The notes below the pieces were generated by a model. That model ran no database searches. It was not told the origin of the DNA and saw nothing but the letters and a program-made list of their open reading frames with translations. This document shows positions 19,401-30,513 of a stretch of 64,000 bases of DNA, in pieces. The DNA comes from Stenotrophomonas maltophilia (GTDB taxonomy: Bacteria > Pseudomonadota > Gammaproteobacteria > Xanthomonadales > Xanthomonadaceae): the NCBI RefSeq assembly GCF_002205165.1, contig NZ_NIVS01000040.1, forward strand, positions 1 through 64,000. The letters run 5' to 3'. The translations under genes were made by a program, and so were the position numbers. The stretch's first letter is position 1, and the number at the start of each line of letters is the position of its first letter.

Positions 19401-20438
19401 TCAGGCCCGGGCAAGCAGGCGCACGGCGCGGGCTTCGGAGACGGCGATCAACAGCCGCTCCAGCGCCAGCCAGGCATCGCCGTCGGCGCGCCCCTTGGCG
19501 ATGCGGTCCACCAGGCCGGCCTCGGCCACGAAGCGCTCCCAGCGCTTGACCTCGGGGTGACGCTGCAGCGCGCGCTTGAACGGCGCCTGCCGCGACTCCC
19601 AGATGCCACGGCTCTTCATTTCCGCGGCCAGGTTGCCGCCGCGTGCCTGCACCCGCGCCAGACCGGCGGTGGACAGCAGTTCGCGGATCACGATCGGGGT
19701 CAGCGCAGCCACCGCTTCACCTTCAGCGCGCAGACCGGCGATCATGCGCAGGACGGCGGCGGGCTGGCCGGAGAAGGTCGCCTCGACCAGCCGGAACACG
19801 TCGTAGCGGGCGGCATCGGCCACCAGCGACTCCATCGTGTCCACGTCCAAGGTCTGGCCGTCGGCCAGCAGCGCCAGCTTGTCGATCTCCTGGGCGGCGG
19901 CGAGCAGGTTGCCTTCCACCCGTTCGGCCAGGCGCTGCACCGCCTGCGGGTCGGCGCGCAGGCCCTTCCCACGCAGGCGGCGCTCGATCCACTCGGTGAG
20001 TTCATGCGGCTTGATCGCCCAGGCCACCGAGATCACCCCGGCACGGCCGACGGCATCGGCCCACTTGGTCTGGTGCGCCTTGCTCCACTCGTTGCAGGTG
20101 ATCAGCAGGATCACGTCCGGGGCCGGGTTGGCACAGAACTGGCTGATCACCTCAGCGCCTTCCTTGCCCGGCTTGCCGCTGGGCAGGCGCAGCTCCATCA
20201 GGCGACGTGCACTGAACAGGCTGGGCGCGTTGAAGCTGGCGTCGAGCTGGTTCCAGTCGAAGTCACGGCCATCGGCGTCGAACACTTCACGCTCGTTGAC
20301 GCCATCGGCGCGTGCGCGCGCCCGCACGGCATCGGCCGCTTCCAGCACACGCAGCGTTTCCGGACCGGCGATCAGGTAGACCGGGGCCAACGGCTGGCTG
20401 GCCGGTTGGCTGGCAAGCTGTTCGGGGCGCAGTTCCAT
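19401..20438 (-). CDS. holA: DNA polymerase III delta subunit
   Basis: Delta subunit of the clamp loader; opens the beta sliding clamp. The 345-aa length equals the family (E. coli 343). The N-terminal region has PVYLIAGPETLR near residue 19 and the clamp-binding-type segment FSARRLMELRLPSG near 72; the C-terminal collar domain ends at LLIAVSEARAVRL. The start ATG at 20438 (MELRPEQL) is chosen by family alignment; the frame is open another 65 codons upstream but that sequence belongs to lptE in another frame. 31 nt from lptE. Confidence 0.94.
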   Translation of the reverse strand: MELRPEQLASQPASQPLAPVYLIAGPETLRVLEAADAVRARARADGVNEREVFDADGRDFDWNQLDASFNAPSLFSARRLMELRLPSGKPGKEGAEVISQFCANPAPDVILLITCNEWSKAHQTKWADAVGRAGVISVAWAIKPHELTEWIERRLRGKGLRADPQAVQRLAERVEGNLLAAAQEIDKLALLADGQTLDVDTMESLVADAARYDVFRLVEATFSGQPAAVLRMIAGLRAEGEAVAALTPIVIRELLSTAGLARVQARGGNLAAEMKSRGIWESRQAPFKRALQRHPEVKRWERFVAEAGLVDRIAKGRADGDAWLALERLLIAVSEARAVRLLARA

Positions 20439-20469
20439 CCGGGCAGGCCGATCCGCAGGCGGACCGGAC

Positions 20470-21075
20470 TCAGTGTCCCTGCGGGACGTCGGCGGGTACT
20501 GCCGGCGCCGGGGTCGGGGTGGCAGCGGGCGTCGCGGCTGGGGTCGTGCCCGGCTTGGCCGGGGCACGGCCATGCTCCAGCTCGGCACGGACCACGCTGT
20601 CGATGCGGCGCATGATCGAGGCGGACATCTCACGACGCAGTTCGTCGGCGAGGATCTCGCGTTCGGTGGTGGTACCGGTGGCGTCGGTCGGCGGCGAGAC
20701 GTAGTCGCGCGAGAGTTCGATCACCTGCTGCGGCACCAGCTCGCTGCCATCTTCGCGGCGGAAGATGAAGATCACCGCGTAGCGCAGGCTGTACTCCTGG
20801 GCACGGCCCTGGGCATCGATCGCGATCGGCAGGTCGCCCCAGCGCTCGGACAACACCTGCAGCTGCGAGGCCGGGCCCGTGCTGTCCGGATCCGCCAGCT
20901 GCGCCCCGGAGGCCTGCAGGCCACGGCGCAGCAACTTGACCAGTTCGCTGTAAGGCGCGGTGGAGACCACCTGCACCGCAGCCGTATCGGCCGGCAGCAT
21001 CAACTTGTTGCGCAGATGGAAGCCGCACCCGGCAAGGGTTGCGGTCAGGACAAGGGCAAGCAGGAATCGGGTCAT
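20470..21075 (-). CDS. lptE: LPS-assembly lipoprotein LptE
   Basis: Outer-membrane lipoprotein plugging the LptD barrel, needed for final insertion of lipopolysaccharide. The signal peptide ends in lipobox LAGC with the lipidated Cys at residue 17, followed by GFHLR, the standard LptE opening. 201 aa; the C-terminal about 30 residues are an Ala/Pro/Thr-rich tail (with a TPAATPAATPTP-like repeat) not seen in E. coli. Located between leuS and holA as in most gamma-proteobacteria. Confidence 0.94.
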   Translation of the reverse strand: MTRFLLALVLTATLAGCGFHLRNKLMLPADTAAVQVVSTAPYSELVKLLRRGLQASGAQLADPDSTGPASQLQVLSERWGDLPIAIDAQGRAQEYSLRYAVIFIFRREDGSELVPQQVIELSRDYVSPPTDATGTTTEREILADELRREMSASIMRRIDSVVRAELEHGRAPAKPGTTPAATPAATPTPAPAVPADVPQGH

Positions 21076-21198
21076 GGATACAGTCTGTAGGAGCCGGGCG
21101 GTCGCGGCAACAAGCAGTGATCGTGCCGGATGCCGCGTGAACAGGACTTGATACCGGACCGTCCACAGGACGTGTCCGTCACCGGCCGCTGAAGATCG

Positions 21199-21230
21199 CT
21201 GCCACCGGGCGCGCAGGCACCCGGTGGCAG
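21199..21230 (-). terminator. Hairpin after leuS
   Basis: Perfect 11-bp stem (CTGCCACCGGG at 21199-21209 with 21220-21230) and a 10-nt loop in the 162-nt gap between leuS and lptE. There is no T-run. It may be an mRNA processing or pausing element; nothing else is recognisable in the gap. Confidence 0.4.
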
Positions 21231-21237
21231 GACAGGA

Positions 21238-23982
<2,745 letters not shown>

Positions 23983-24073
23983 TCATTGAATTGACAGGAG
24001 ATTGGCCAAACGCCTCGGCCGCCCGCCGCGCGCCCACCGGCGTACCCGGGCGCGGCAGCGGCCGGCGCCGCGC

Positions 24074-24694
24074 TCAGGCACGTCGCGCGGAGGGGGCCAA
24101 CGGCAGCACCGCCACCAGCCACAGCAACCACACGCCGAAGGCCACGCGCTGGGCCAGCGGCGCCGGCAGCAGCGCCTGCAGCCCGAACGCCGCCAGCAGC
24201 ACGCCCAGCCCGCAGGCCAGGTGCAGGCGGCCTGCCGCCCGCCACGCTGGCAGCCGCAGCGCCCCGACCCCGGACATCACCGCACCCGGCACGAAGGCCA
24301 GCACCCAGACCATCCACGCACTGGCGTGGTACTGGCTGGCCGGGTTGTCCAGATCGCGGGTATCCAGCGGCAGCACGCCCATCGCGGTGAAGCCGACCCC
24401 GGCCAGCATCAGCAGCTGAGCGCCGACCCGCATCGACCACGGCGCGGTGCGCGGCACCCGCAGCAGCAGGCGCAGCGCCACCAGGCTGGCCAGCAGGCCC
24501 GGCAACGCGAAGCCGACGATATTGAACGCCAGCGCATGCGGCACGCCCATCGCACCGAGCAACGCGACCGGATGGCCGACCGGGTCGAACAGCGGCAACG
24601 CCGCGCCGAACCCCAGCACCGCGCCCACGAACACTCCCGCGGCGGCAATGCCGAGCGCACCTTCCCAACGTTGGATTCCCTGCATGTTGCCCAT
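24074..24694 (-). CDS. DUF998-like integral membrane protein
   Basis: Polytopic inner-membrane protein of 206 aa with about six hydrophobic segments (near residues 13-35, 43-62, 65-80, 92-108, 123-145 and 155-200). The pattern DPVGHPVALLGA and FNIVGFALPG suggests the DUF998 family, whose function is unknown. The start may be the ATG at 24694 or three codons later. A second member appears to be encoded at 44647-45294. It is divergent from the thioredoxin-TPR gene and 187 nt upstream of leuS on the same strand. Confidence 0.7.
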   Translation of the reverse strand: MGNMQGIQRWEGALGIAAAGVFVGAVLGFGAALPLFDPVGHPVALLGAMGVPHALAFNIVGFALPGLLASLVALRLLLRVPRTAPWSMRVGAQLLMLAGVGFTAMGVLPLDTRDLDNPASQYHASAWMVWVLAFVPGAVMSGVGALRLPAWRAAGRLHLACGLGVLLAAFGLQALLPAPLAQRVAFGVWLLWLVAVLPLAPSARRA

Positions 24695-24813
24695 CCGGCT
24701 GCGTCACAAGGCCCGCATTGTCGCTGTTCCCGGTGGAATCCGCCCGCTGGGGTTGCGTCCGGCCGCGGCCGGCACCATACACTTCCTCTCCAGTTTCCCG
24801 TTGATTTGAAACC

Positions 24814-25677
24814 ATGAGCGATCTGCCCCACGTCTTTGACGCCACCACCGAGACCTTCGAGACCGAGGTGCTGCAGAAGTCCCTGCAGACGCCCGTGCTG
24901 GTCGATTTCTGGGCCACCTGGTGCGGCCCCTGCAAGACCCTGGGCCCCATGCTGGAAAAGCTGGCCGGCGAGTACCACGGCGCGTTCGAGCTGGCCAAGG
25001 TCGATGTCGACAAGGAACAGCAGATCGCGGCCGCCTTCCAGATCCGCTCGGTGCCGACCGTGTTCCTGGTCAAGGGCGGGCAGATCGTGGACGGCTTCCC
25101 CGGGGCGGTACCGGAAGGTCAGCTGCGCGAGTTCCTGACCCAGCACGGCGTGGTCCCGCTGGAAGCGGCGCCGGAGGAAGCAGAAACAGTGGACGCACCG
25201 CCGCTGGATCCGCAGGCGCAGGTCGACGTGCTGCGCGCGGCGATTGCCGCCGAGCCGGACAAGGAAGAGCTCAAGCTCGACCTCGCCCTGGCCCTGCTGC
25301 AGACCGGCGCCACCGCCGAGGCCACCGCCCTGATCGACGCGCTGCCGGCCAATCTGTCCACCGATGACCGCGCCGTGCGCGCCCGCGCCCGCCTGGAATT
25401 CGCCAGCGCCCTGCAGCAAGCCCCGGCAGCGGAGGTGCTGGATGCGCGCATTGCGGCCAATGGCGACGATCTGCAGGCCCGCCACCTGCGCGGCGTGCAG
25501 TTGCTGCTGTCCGGCGAGGACGCCGCGGCGCTGGAGCATTTCCTGGACATGCTGCGGCGGGACCGCACGTACGACGAAGGACGCCCGCGCAAGCTGCTGA
25601 TCGATGCCTTCAAGGTGATCGAGGATGAAGACCTGGTCGGCCAGTACCGACGCCGGATGGCATCGCTGCTGTTCTGA
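24814..25677 (+). CDS. cnoX: Thioredoxin-TPR chaperone, CnoX/YbbN family
   Basis: Holdase chaperone that protects substrates from aggregation and over-oxidation and hands them to GroEL/DnaK. A thioredoxin domain (about residues 8-112) with WCGPC at 36-40 and the cis-Pro in [10 protein letters not shown] is followed by a TPR-like helical half (about 125-287). 287 aa, near E. coli CnoX (284). Unlike E. coli CnoX, both active-site cysteines of a working thioredoxin are present. ATG at 24814, monocistronic, with a strong hairpin at 25685-25712 after the stop. Confidence 0.9.
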   Translation: MSDLPHVFDATTETFETEVLQKSLQTPVLVDFWATWCGPCKTLGPMLEKLAGEYHGAFELAKVDVDKEQQIAAAFQIRSVPTVFLVKGGQIVDGFPGAVPEGQLREFLTQHGVVPLEAAPEEAETVDAPPLDPQAQVDVLRAAIAAEPDKEELKLDLALALLQTGATAEATALIDALPANLSTDDRAVRARARLEFASALQQAPAAEVLDARIAANGDDLQARHLRGVQLLLSGEDAAALEHFLDMLRRDRTYDEGRPRKLLIDAFKVIEDEDLVGQYRRRMASLLF

Positions 25678-25684
25678 TCGGTCG

Positions 25685-25712
25685 CGGCCAGCGCCTTCCG
25701 GGGCGCTGGCCG
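25685..25712 (+). terminator. Hairpin after cnoX
   Basis: 11-bp perfect stem (CGGCCAGCGCC at 25685-25695 with 25702-25712), 6-nt loop, no T-run. Probable transcript end or stabiliser. Confidence 0.5.
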
Positions 25713-25747
25713 AGTGAAGGGGCCTATCCAGACGGGCAACTTCGATG

Positions 25748-25763
25748 TGTGACGTGAATCACG
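25748..25763 (+). promoter_or_regulatory. CRP/Clp-like binding site upstream of the FecR-cyclase pair
   Basis: TGTGA-N6-TCACG, nearly the CRP consensus TGTGA-N6-TCACA, within the 13-nt palindrome ACGTGAATCACGT (25752-25764). It lies 130 nt before the fecR-type ATG in the cnoX-fecR gap. Xanthomonads carry Clp, a CRP homologue using this consensus and controlled by c-di-GMP. Binding is inference. Confidence 0.5.
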
Positions 25764-25892
25764 TTCAGAAACCCTGCACGACTCCCGGGCAATAATGCCG
25801 CCGCAGCCCACTGGAGGCTGCGATCCATCGGGGAGGATGAGGTCTGGGCCATGGCGGCCTACTTGGCTGCGCCCCGCCTTGCAGGGCCGTGA

Positions 25893-27551
25893 ATGACCGT
25901 GAGATTGACCCGATTCCTCCGTTTCCCGATGGCCGCCCGCCTGTTGGTGCTGGTGGCCGTCATGCTGTCCGCCGCGCCGGTTCTGGCACAGGACTGGACC
26001 TACCGGGTCCGCCCCGGCGACACGATCTGGGACCTCAGCGCCCGTTACCTCAAGCCGTCCATCGCCTGGGAGCAGCTGCAGTCGCACAACGGCATCGCCG
26101 ATCCCTACCGCCTGCCGCCCGGCAGCCAGCTGCGCTTCCCCGTCGCCTGGTTGCAGGTGCAGCCCGCCCCGGCGCGGGTCCTGGCCGTGCGCGGCCCGGT
26201 GCAGAGCCTGACCGAGGGTCAACCGCGCCGCGATGTGATCGAAGGCGATCTGCTGCGGATCGGGCAGGAACTGCTCACCGGCGAGGATGCCAGCGTCACC
26301 GTCGTCTTCGCCGATGATTCACGGCTGCAGCTGCGCGAGCGTTCGCGCCTGCGCTTCGACCAGCTCTCCCGCTACGGCCGCACCGGTATGGTCGATACCC
26401 GCCTGCGGCTGGAACAGGGCCGCGCCAGCAACCGGGTGACCCCTGCCAACGGACCGGCCTCGCGTTACATCATCGATGCACCGACGGCGACCAGCAGCGT
26501 ACGGGGCACGGTGTTCCGGGTCAGCGCCGGCCAGGACGGCCGTGGGGCCGCCACCGAAGTGCTGGAAGGCCGCGTGCAGGTCGGCAACCCGCGCGGCCAG
26601 CGCCTGGTGACCCGCGGCCAGGCCACCCGCAGCCCCTCGCTCGACACGCGCCCCGCCGGCCTGGAGGCGTTGCTGCCTGCGCCCGTGCTGGCGACCGAGC
26701 CGCAGCGGCTCGCCACCCTGCCGGCGGCCGTGGCCTGGCAGCCGGTCAACGGCGCTGCCGGATACCGGGTGGAGGTGGTCCGTGCCGATCAACCCGAGGT
26801 GCTGCTGTTCGCGCGCGATACCGACACCCCCCTGCTCACCCTGCCCGATCTGCCGCCGGGCGAGCTGCGCCTGCTGGTACGCGCCGTCAGCGCGGAGCAG
26901 GTCGAAGGACTGGACGCCGAGCAGGACTTCCAGGTGCGCGATCAGCCGGTCGCGCCGCTGACCGTGCGCCCGCTGCATGGGCAGACCATCAACAGCGCGC
27001 GGCCTCGCTTCGAGTGGACCCGGGTGGCCGAGGCCGAGCGCACGGTGCTGCAGATCGCCCGCGATCCGCAGTTCCTCACTCTCCTGCTTGAACAGGACAC
27101 CCGCGCCACCCACCTGCGTCCCATCCTGGATCTGGCCCCGGGGGAGTATGTCTGGCGCGTGGCATCGGTGGATCGCAACGGCGACCGCGGGCGTTTCGGC
27201 CAGCCGCTGCCGCTGACCATCACCGACGAGCCGGTCGACCCGGCGCTGCAGCCGCCGGAAGCCGCCAAGGGCCAGCTGACGCTGCGCTGGCAGGCCGGCG
27301 AACCGGGGCAACGCTACCGCGTGCAGCTGGACCGTCGTGGCGATTTCAGTGCCCCGCTGCTGGATCGCGAACTGGACCAGCCGGAGGTGTCGATCAAGCG
27401 CCCCTGGCACGGCACGCTGCACGTGCGTGTGCAGTACATCGATGAGGACGGTTACGCCGGTCCGTTCTCGCCGGCGCAACAGATCGCCCTGCCGTGCCGC
27501 ACCTGTTACGCCACCGGGGGCAGCGCGCTGCTGTTGTGGCTGCTGCTGTGA
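25893..27551 (+). CDS. LysM-FecR domain exported protein
   Basis: Exported 552-aa protein of unknown role. A signal peptide (about 1-32, ending LAQ) precedes a LysM peptidoglycan-binding motif (about 36-80, YRVRPGDTIWDLSARYL). Next is a FecR domain (about 100-230, including SSVRGTVFRVSAG and the repeated QVGNPRG-type strands), then three fibronectin-like beta repeats (about 275-525), and a short hydrophobic C-terminus after two cysteines (CRTC). It is not the FecR anti-sigma factor proper; LysM-FecR proteins often pair with CHASE2 signalling proteins, as here. Its stop codon overlaps the GTG start of the cyclase gene, so the two are translationally coupled. It may sense or bind the cell wall and relay to the CHASE2 domain. 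Confidence 0.85.
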   Translation: MTVRLTRFLRFPMAARLLVLVAVMLSAAPVLAQDWTYRVRPGDTIWDLSARYLKPSIAWEQLQSHNGIADPYRLPPGSQLRFPVAWLQVQPAPARVLAVRGPVQSLTEGQPRRDVIEGDLLRIGQELLTGEDASVTVVFADDSRLQLRERSRLRFDQLSRYGRTGMVDTRLRLEQGRASNRVTPANGPASRYIIDAPTATSSVRGTVFRVSAGQDGRGAATEVLEGRVQVGNPRGQRLVTRGQATRSPSLDTRPAGLEALLPAPVLATEPQRLATLPAAVAWQPVNGAAGYRVEVVRADQPEVLLFARDTDTPLLTLPDLPPGELRLLVRAVSAEQVEGLDAEQDFQVRDQPVAPLTVRPLHGQTINSARPRFEWTRVAEAERTVLQIARDPQFLTLLLEQDTRATHLRPILDLAPGEYVWRVASVDRNGDRGRFGQPLPLTITDEPVDPALQPPEAAKGQLTLRWQAGEPGQRYRVQLDRRGDFSAPLLDRELDQPEVSIKRPWHGTLHVRVQYIDEDGYAGPFSPAQQIALPCRTCYATGGSALLLWLLL

Positions 27552-29179
27552 CGCCGTTGCACCTGCCCTGGCCGCAACGCATCGTGCTGGCCGCGCTGGT
27601 CGGCGCGCTGGCGGTCGCGGCCAGCCACTGGCAGTGGTTCTGGAAGCAGGACGAAGCAATCTACGACGCCTACATCGGCGGGTGGGAATACACGCCGGAC
27701 GCGCGCCTGCTGATCGTGGCCATCGATGACAACAGCCTGCAGCAGCTCGGCCAGTGGCCGTGGCCGCGTGGGACCCACGCGCGCCTGCTGGACCGGCTCA
27801 CCGACGCCCGGGCCGAGCGCGTGGTTCTGGACCTGATGGTGTCCGAGCCCGACCGCCAGGACAGCTCGCAGGATGCCGAGCTGGCCGCGGCGATCCGCCG
27901 CAACGGCCATGTGGTGCTGCCGGTGCTTGCCGCCCCCGCCAGTGGCCCGCGCATGGCCGAGGAACTGCTGCCGATCCCGCTGATCGCCGCCAACGCGGCC
28001 AGCCTGGGCCACAGCGATATCGAAGTCGACGGCGATGGCGTCGCACGCGGCCTGTACCTGACCGCCGGCATCGGCTCACCGCACTGGCCGGCACTCGGCC
28101 TGGCACTGGCCGCCACGCACGGCCCGCTGCCTGGCCTGCATGACGACCAGCCCGACCTGGACTCGCCCTACCAATGGCGCCGCGACCACTATGTGCGCGT
28201 GCGCTACGCCGGTCCGCCCGAGCGCTTCCCGCAGGTGTCCTACGCCGATGTGCTCAACGGCGAGGTCGATCCGGCGCTGCTGCGTGGCCGCCTGGTGCTG
28301 GTCGGCATGACCGCCAGCGGCATCACGCAGCGCCTGTTGACCCCCACCACCCGTGAGCGCTGGATGAGTGGCAGCGAGTACCAGGCCAACGTCGCCTCGA
28401 TGCTGCTCGCCGACAAGGTGATCAATCCGCTGCCGTCGACATGGCAGAGCGCCCTCGGCGGGCTGGTGGTGGCCCTGTGCTGCCTGTTGCTGACGCTGCC
28501 GCGGGCATGGCTGAGCGGTGTGCTCGCCCTCCCGTTGACGCTGCTGCTGAGCTTCGTCGTGCTGCGTGCGGGCAACCTGTGGATCGCACCGGCGGCCGCC
28601 CTGATCGGCATGCTGGCCGTGATCCTGGCCTGGACACTATGGCGGGTCAGTGCCTGGCGCCGCCAGGCCAACAGCGATGCACTCACCGGGCTGGGCAACC
28701 GGCTGCGCTTCGAGCAGACCCTGCAGGCCGAGCACGATGCCGGCCGCCGCAGCGGGCGGCCGCTGAGCCTGGTGTTGATCGACGTGGACCACTTCAAGCG
28801 CCACAACGACGAGTTCGGCCACCAGGCCGGCGACACCGTGCTGCGCCGGATCGCCCAGGAGATCCGCGCGCATGCGCGGCGTCCGCGCGACATGGCCGCG
28901 CGCTTCGGCGGCGACGAATTCGCGTTGATCCTGCCGGACACCACGCCGGAAGGGGCCGTGCAGGTGGTCCAGGACCTGGTCGCCCGGGCGCAGGCGCTGG
29001 AGATTCCCGCTGGCCGCGGCACGACCACCCACATCACGGTGACGGTCGGCGTGTTCACCCGGGTGCCGACGCCCGGCACCGAGCCGCGACACTTCTTCGA
29101 GGGCGCCGATGCCGCGCTGTACCAGGCCAAAGCGGCCGGGCGCAATGGGTATGCGGTCGACGACGGCGGCCTGGGCTGA
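27548..29179 (+). CDS. CHASE2-GGDEF diguanylate cyclase
   Basis: Membrane-bound c-di-GMP synthase. One N-terminal transmembrane helix (about 12-30), an extracytoplasmic CHASE2 sensor domain (about 35-310), three closely spaced helices (about 315-380), and a cytoplasmic GGDEF domain (about 385-540) containing DALTGLGNR and an intact FGGDEF. The allosteric I-site RPRD lies exactly five residues before GGDEF, so product inhibition is expected. 543 aa. The start is GTG at 27548 within the overlap GTGA with the upstream LysM-FecR gene; a longer reading from 27494 would only add residues from the other gene's frame. Confidence 0.93.
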   Translation: MTPLHLPWPQRIVLAALVGALAVAASHWQWFWKQDEAIYDAYIGGWEYTPDARLLIVAIDDNSLQQLGQWPWPRGTHARLLDRLTDARAERVVLDLMVSEPDRQDSSQDAELAAAIRRNGHVVLPVLAAPASGPRMAEELLPIPLIAANAASLGHSDIEVDGDGVARGLYLTAGIGSPHWPALGLALAATHGPLPGLHDDQPDLDSPYQWRRDHYVRVRYAGPPERFPQVSYADVLNGEVDPALLRGRLVLVGMTASGITQRLLTPTTRERWMSGSEYQANVASMLLADKVINPLPSTWQSALGGLVVALCCLLLTLPRAWLSGVLALPLTLLLSFVVLRAGNLWIAPAAALIGMLAVILAWTLWRVSAWRRQANSDALTGLGNRLRFEQTLQAEHDAGRRSGRPLSLVLIDVDHFKRHNDEFGHQAGDTVLRRIAQEIRAHARRPRDMAARFGGDEFALILPDTTPEGAVQVVQDLVARAQALEIPAGRGTTTHITVTVGVFTRVPTPGTEPRHFFEGADAALYQAKAAGRNGYAVDDGGLG

Positions 29180-29248
29180 CCCCTGGCGGCACCCATACGC
29201 AGGCGAATGGTAGACTCCGGTCACCCTCCGCAACGGGATGCGATTCGA

Positions 29249-29713
29249 ATGAAGGCCTCCGTCTTCCGCCTTGGCCTCAACCTGTGGCCGCCCTTCCTGT
29301 TCACGGGCATCCACGTGACCGAGGTCAGCCCGGACTATCGCCATGTGCGCGTCGAACTGCGCATGCGCCCGTGGAACCGCAACTACGTGGGCACCCATTT
29401 CGGTGGCAGCCTGTTCGCGATGACCGATCCGTTCTGGATGCTCACCGTCATGCAGAACCTGGGGCGCGATTACTACGTCTGGGACCGCGCCGGAGAGATC
29501 GAATTCCTCAAGCCGGGCCGTGGCACCGTGGTGGCCGAGTTCCGGCTGGACGAGGCGCTGCTGGACCAACTGCGCGCTGCCACCGCCAGCGGGGAAAAGT
29601 ACCTGCACTGGTTCAGCAATGACATCGTCGATGCCAAGGGCGAGGTCATCGCACGCGTGCGCAAGCAGGTTTACCTGCGCCTCAAGCCAGAGGCACGCCA
29701 GCGCGCGGGATGA
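29249..29713 (+). CDS. DUF4442 hotdog-fold protein
   Basis: Putative hotdog-fold acyl-CoA thioesterase-like protein of 154 aa. The segment RPWNRNYVGTHFGGSLFAM (near residue 43) is typical of DUF4442, relatives of PaaI-type thioesterases, where the glycine-rich turn after the His lies next to the substrate. The substrate is unknown. The ATG at 29249 gives MKASVFRLGL, the usual beginning; ribosome site weak. It follows the cyclase by 69 nt. Confidence 0.8.
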   Translation: MKASVFRLGLNLWPPFLFTGIHVTEVSPDYRHVRVELRMRPWNRNYVGTHFGGSLFAMTDPFWMLTVMQNLGRDYYVWDRAGEIEFLKPGRGTVVAEFRLDEALLDQLRAATASGEKYLHWFSNDIVDAKGEVIARVRKQVYLRLKPEARQRAG

Positions 29714-29761
29714 GCCCTCGCGCTTGCTATGCTCGCGCGCCCGCCTGCCCCACGGACGACC

Positions 29762-30490
29762 ATGCGCCTGCCCCTGTTCGCTGCCCTGCTGTTCCCTGCC
29801 CTGCCCACGTTCGCGCAGGAACTGCGGATTCCGCCGGTCGACTATCCGGTGCTGCCGGCACGCGCCACCACGGCGGCCGGCTTCGTCCCCGCCGGATGGC
29901 GCATCGAGCAGCAACTGCGCGGCGACCTCAATGGCGACAAGCGCGATGATCTCGTTCTGGTACTGCGCCAGCAGGACCCCCGCAACATCGTCGAACACGA
30001 CGGCTTCGGCATCAGCCCGCTGGACAGCAATCCACGCATGCTCGCCATCGCCTGGGCCACACCGGACGGCTACACGCTCGCCACGCAGAACCACACGCTG
30101 ATCACCCGTCACGAGGCGCCGAACCTGTCGGATGTATTTGAAGACGGCGCCGGCGTTTCGATCGTGCGCGGCACCCTGCGCACCACGCTGTTCTTCTTCT
30201 CCAACGCCGGCAGCTGGTCTACCGGTTCGGCCGGCTATACCTTCCGCTGGCAGGACGGCGCCTTTGCGCTGATCGGCTACGACCGCAGTTCGATGATGCG
30301 CAACTCCGGGCACACCGAAAGCCTGAGCATCAATTACTCGACCCGCCGCGTGCGCCATGCCGCCGGCAGCATGGAGACTGACCGCGAAACGGTCCGCTGG
30401 GAAACCCTGACCTCGCCGCGCCGCTGGACCCTCGACACGGTCGGCGATGGCAGCGCATTCGAGCCACTGGCCGGCGCCGACGATCGGTAA
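29762..30490 (+). CDS. Exported protein of unknown function with Ca-loop-like segment
   Basis: Not assigned to a family. 242 aa with a clean signal peptide (about 1-18, ending TFAQ). Near residue 50 is DLNGDKRDDLVLVL, an Asp/Asn calcium-loop pattern like those in FG-GAP/VCBS repeats, though only one copy is present. The rest is beta-rich (TLFFFSNAGSW, then GYTFRWQDGAFALIGYD). No cysteine pair or catalytic motif is obvious. It likely acts in the periplasm or outside the cell. ATG at 29762, 48 nt after the DUF4442 gene, so cotranscription is possible. Confidence 0.7.
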   Translation: MRLPLFAALLFPALPTFAQELRIPPVDYPVLPARATTAAGFVPAGWRIEQQLRGDLNGDKRDDLVLVLRQQDPRNIVEHDGFGISPLDSNPRMLAIAWATPDGYTLATQNHTLITRHEAPNLSDVFEDGAGVSIVRGTLRTTLFFFSNAGSWSTGSAGYTFRWQDGAFALIGYDRSSMMRNSGHTESLSINYSTRRVRHAAGSMETDRETVRWETLTSPRRWTLDTVGDGSAFEPLAGADDR

Positions 30491-30513
30491 ACCGCCGCGG
30501 CGCCGCGCGCCGC

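Noticed and set aside
25893-27551. FecR-domain protein as an iron-responsive anti-sigma regulator
   Set aside because: No FecI-type sigma gene beside it; LysM and fibronectin-like parts and the coupled CHASE2 cyclase point to a different role.
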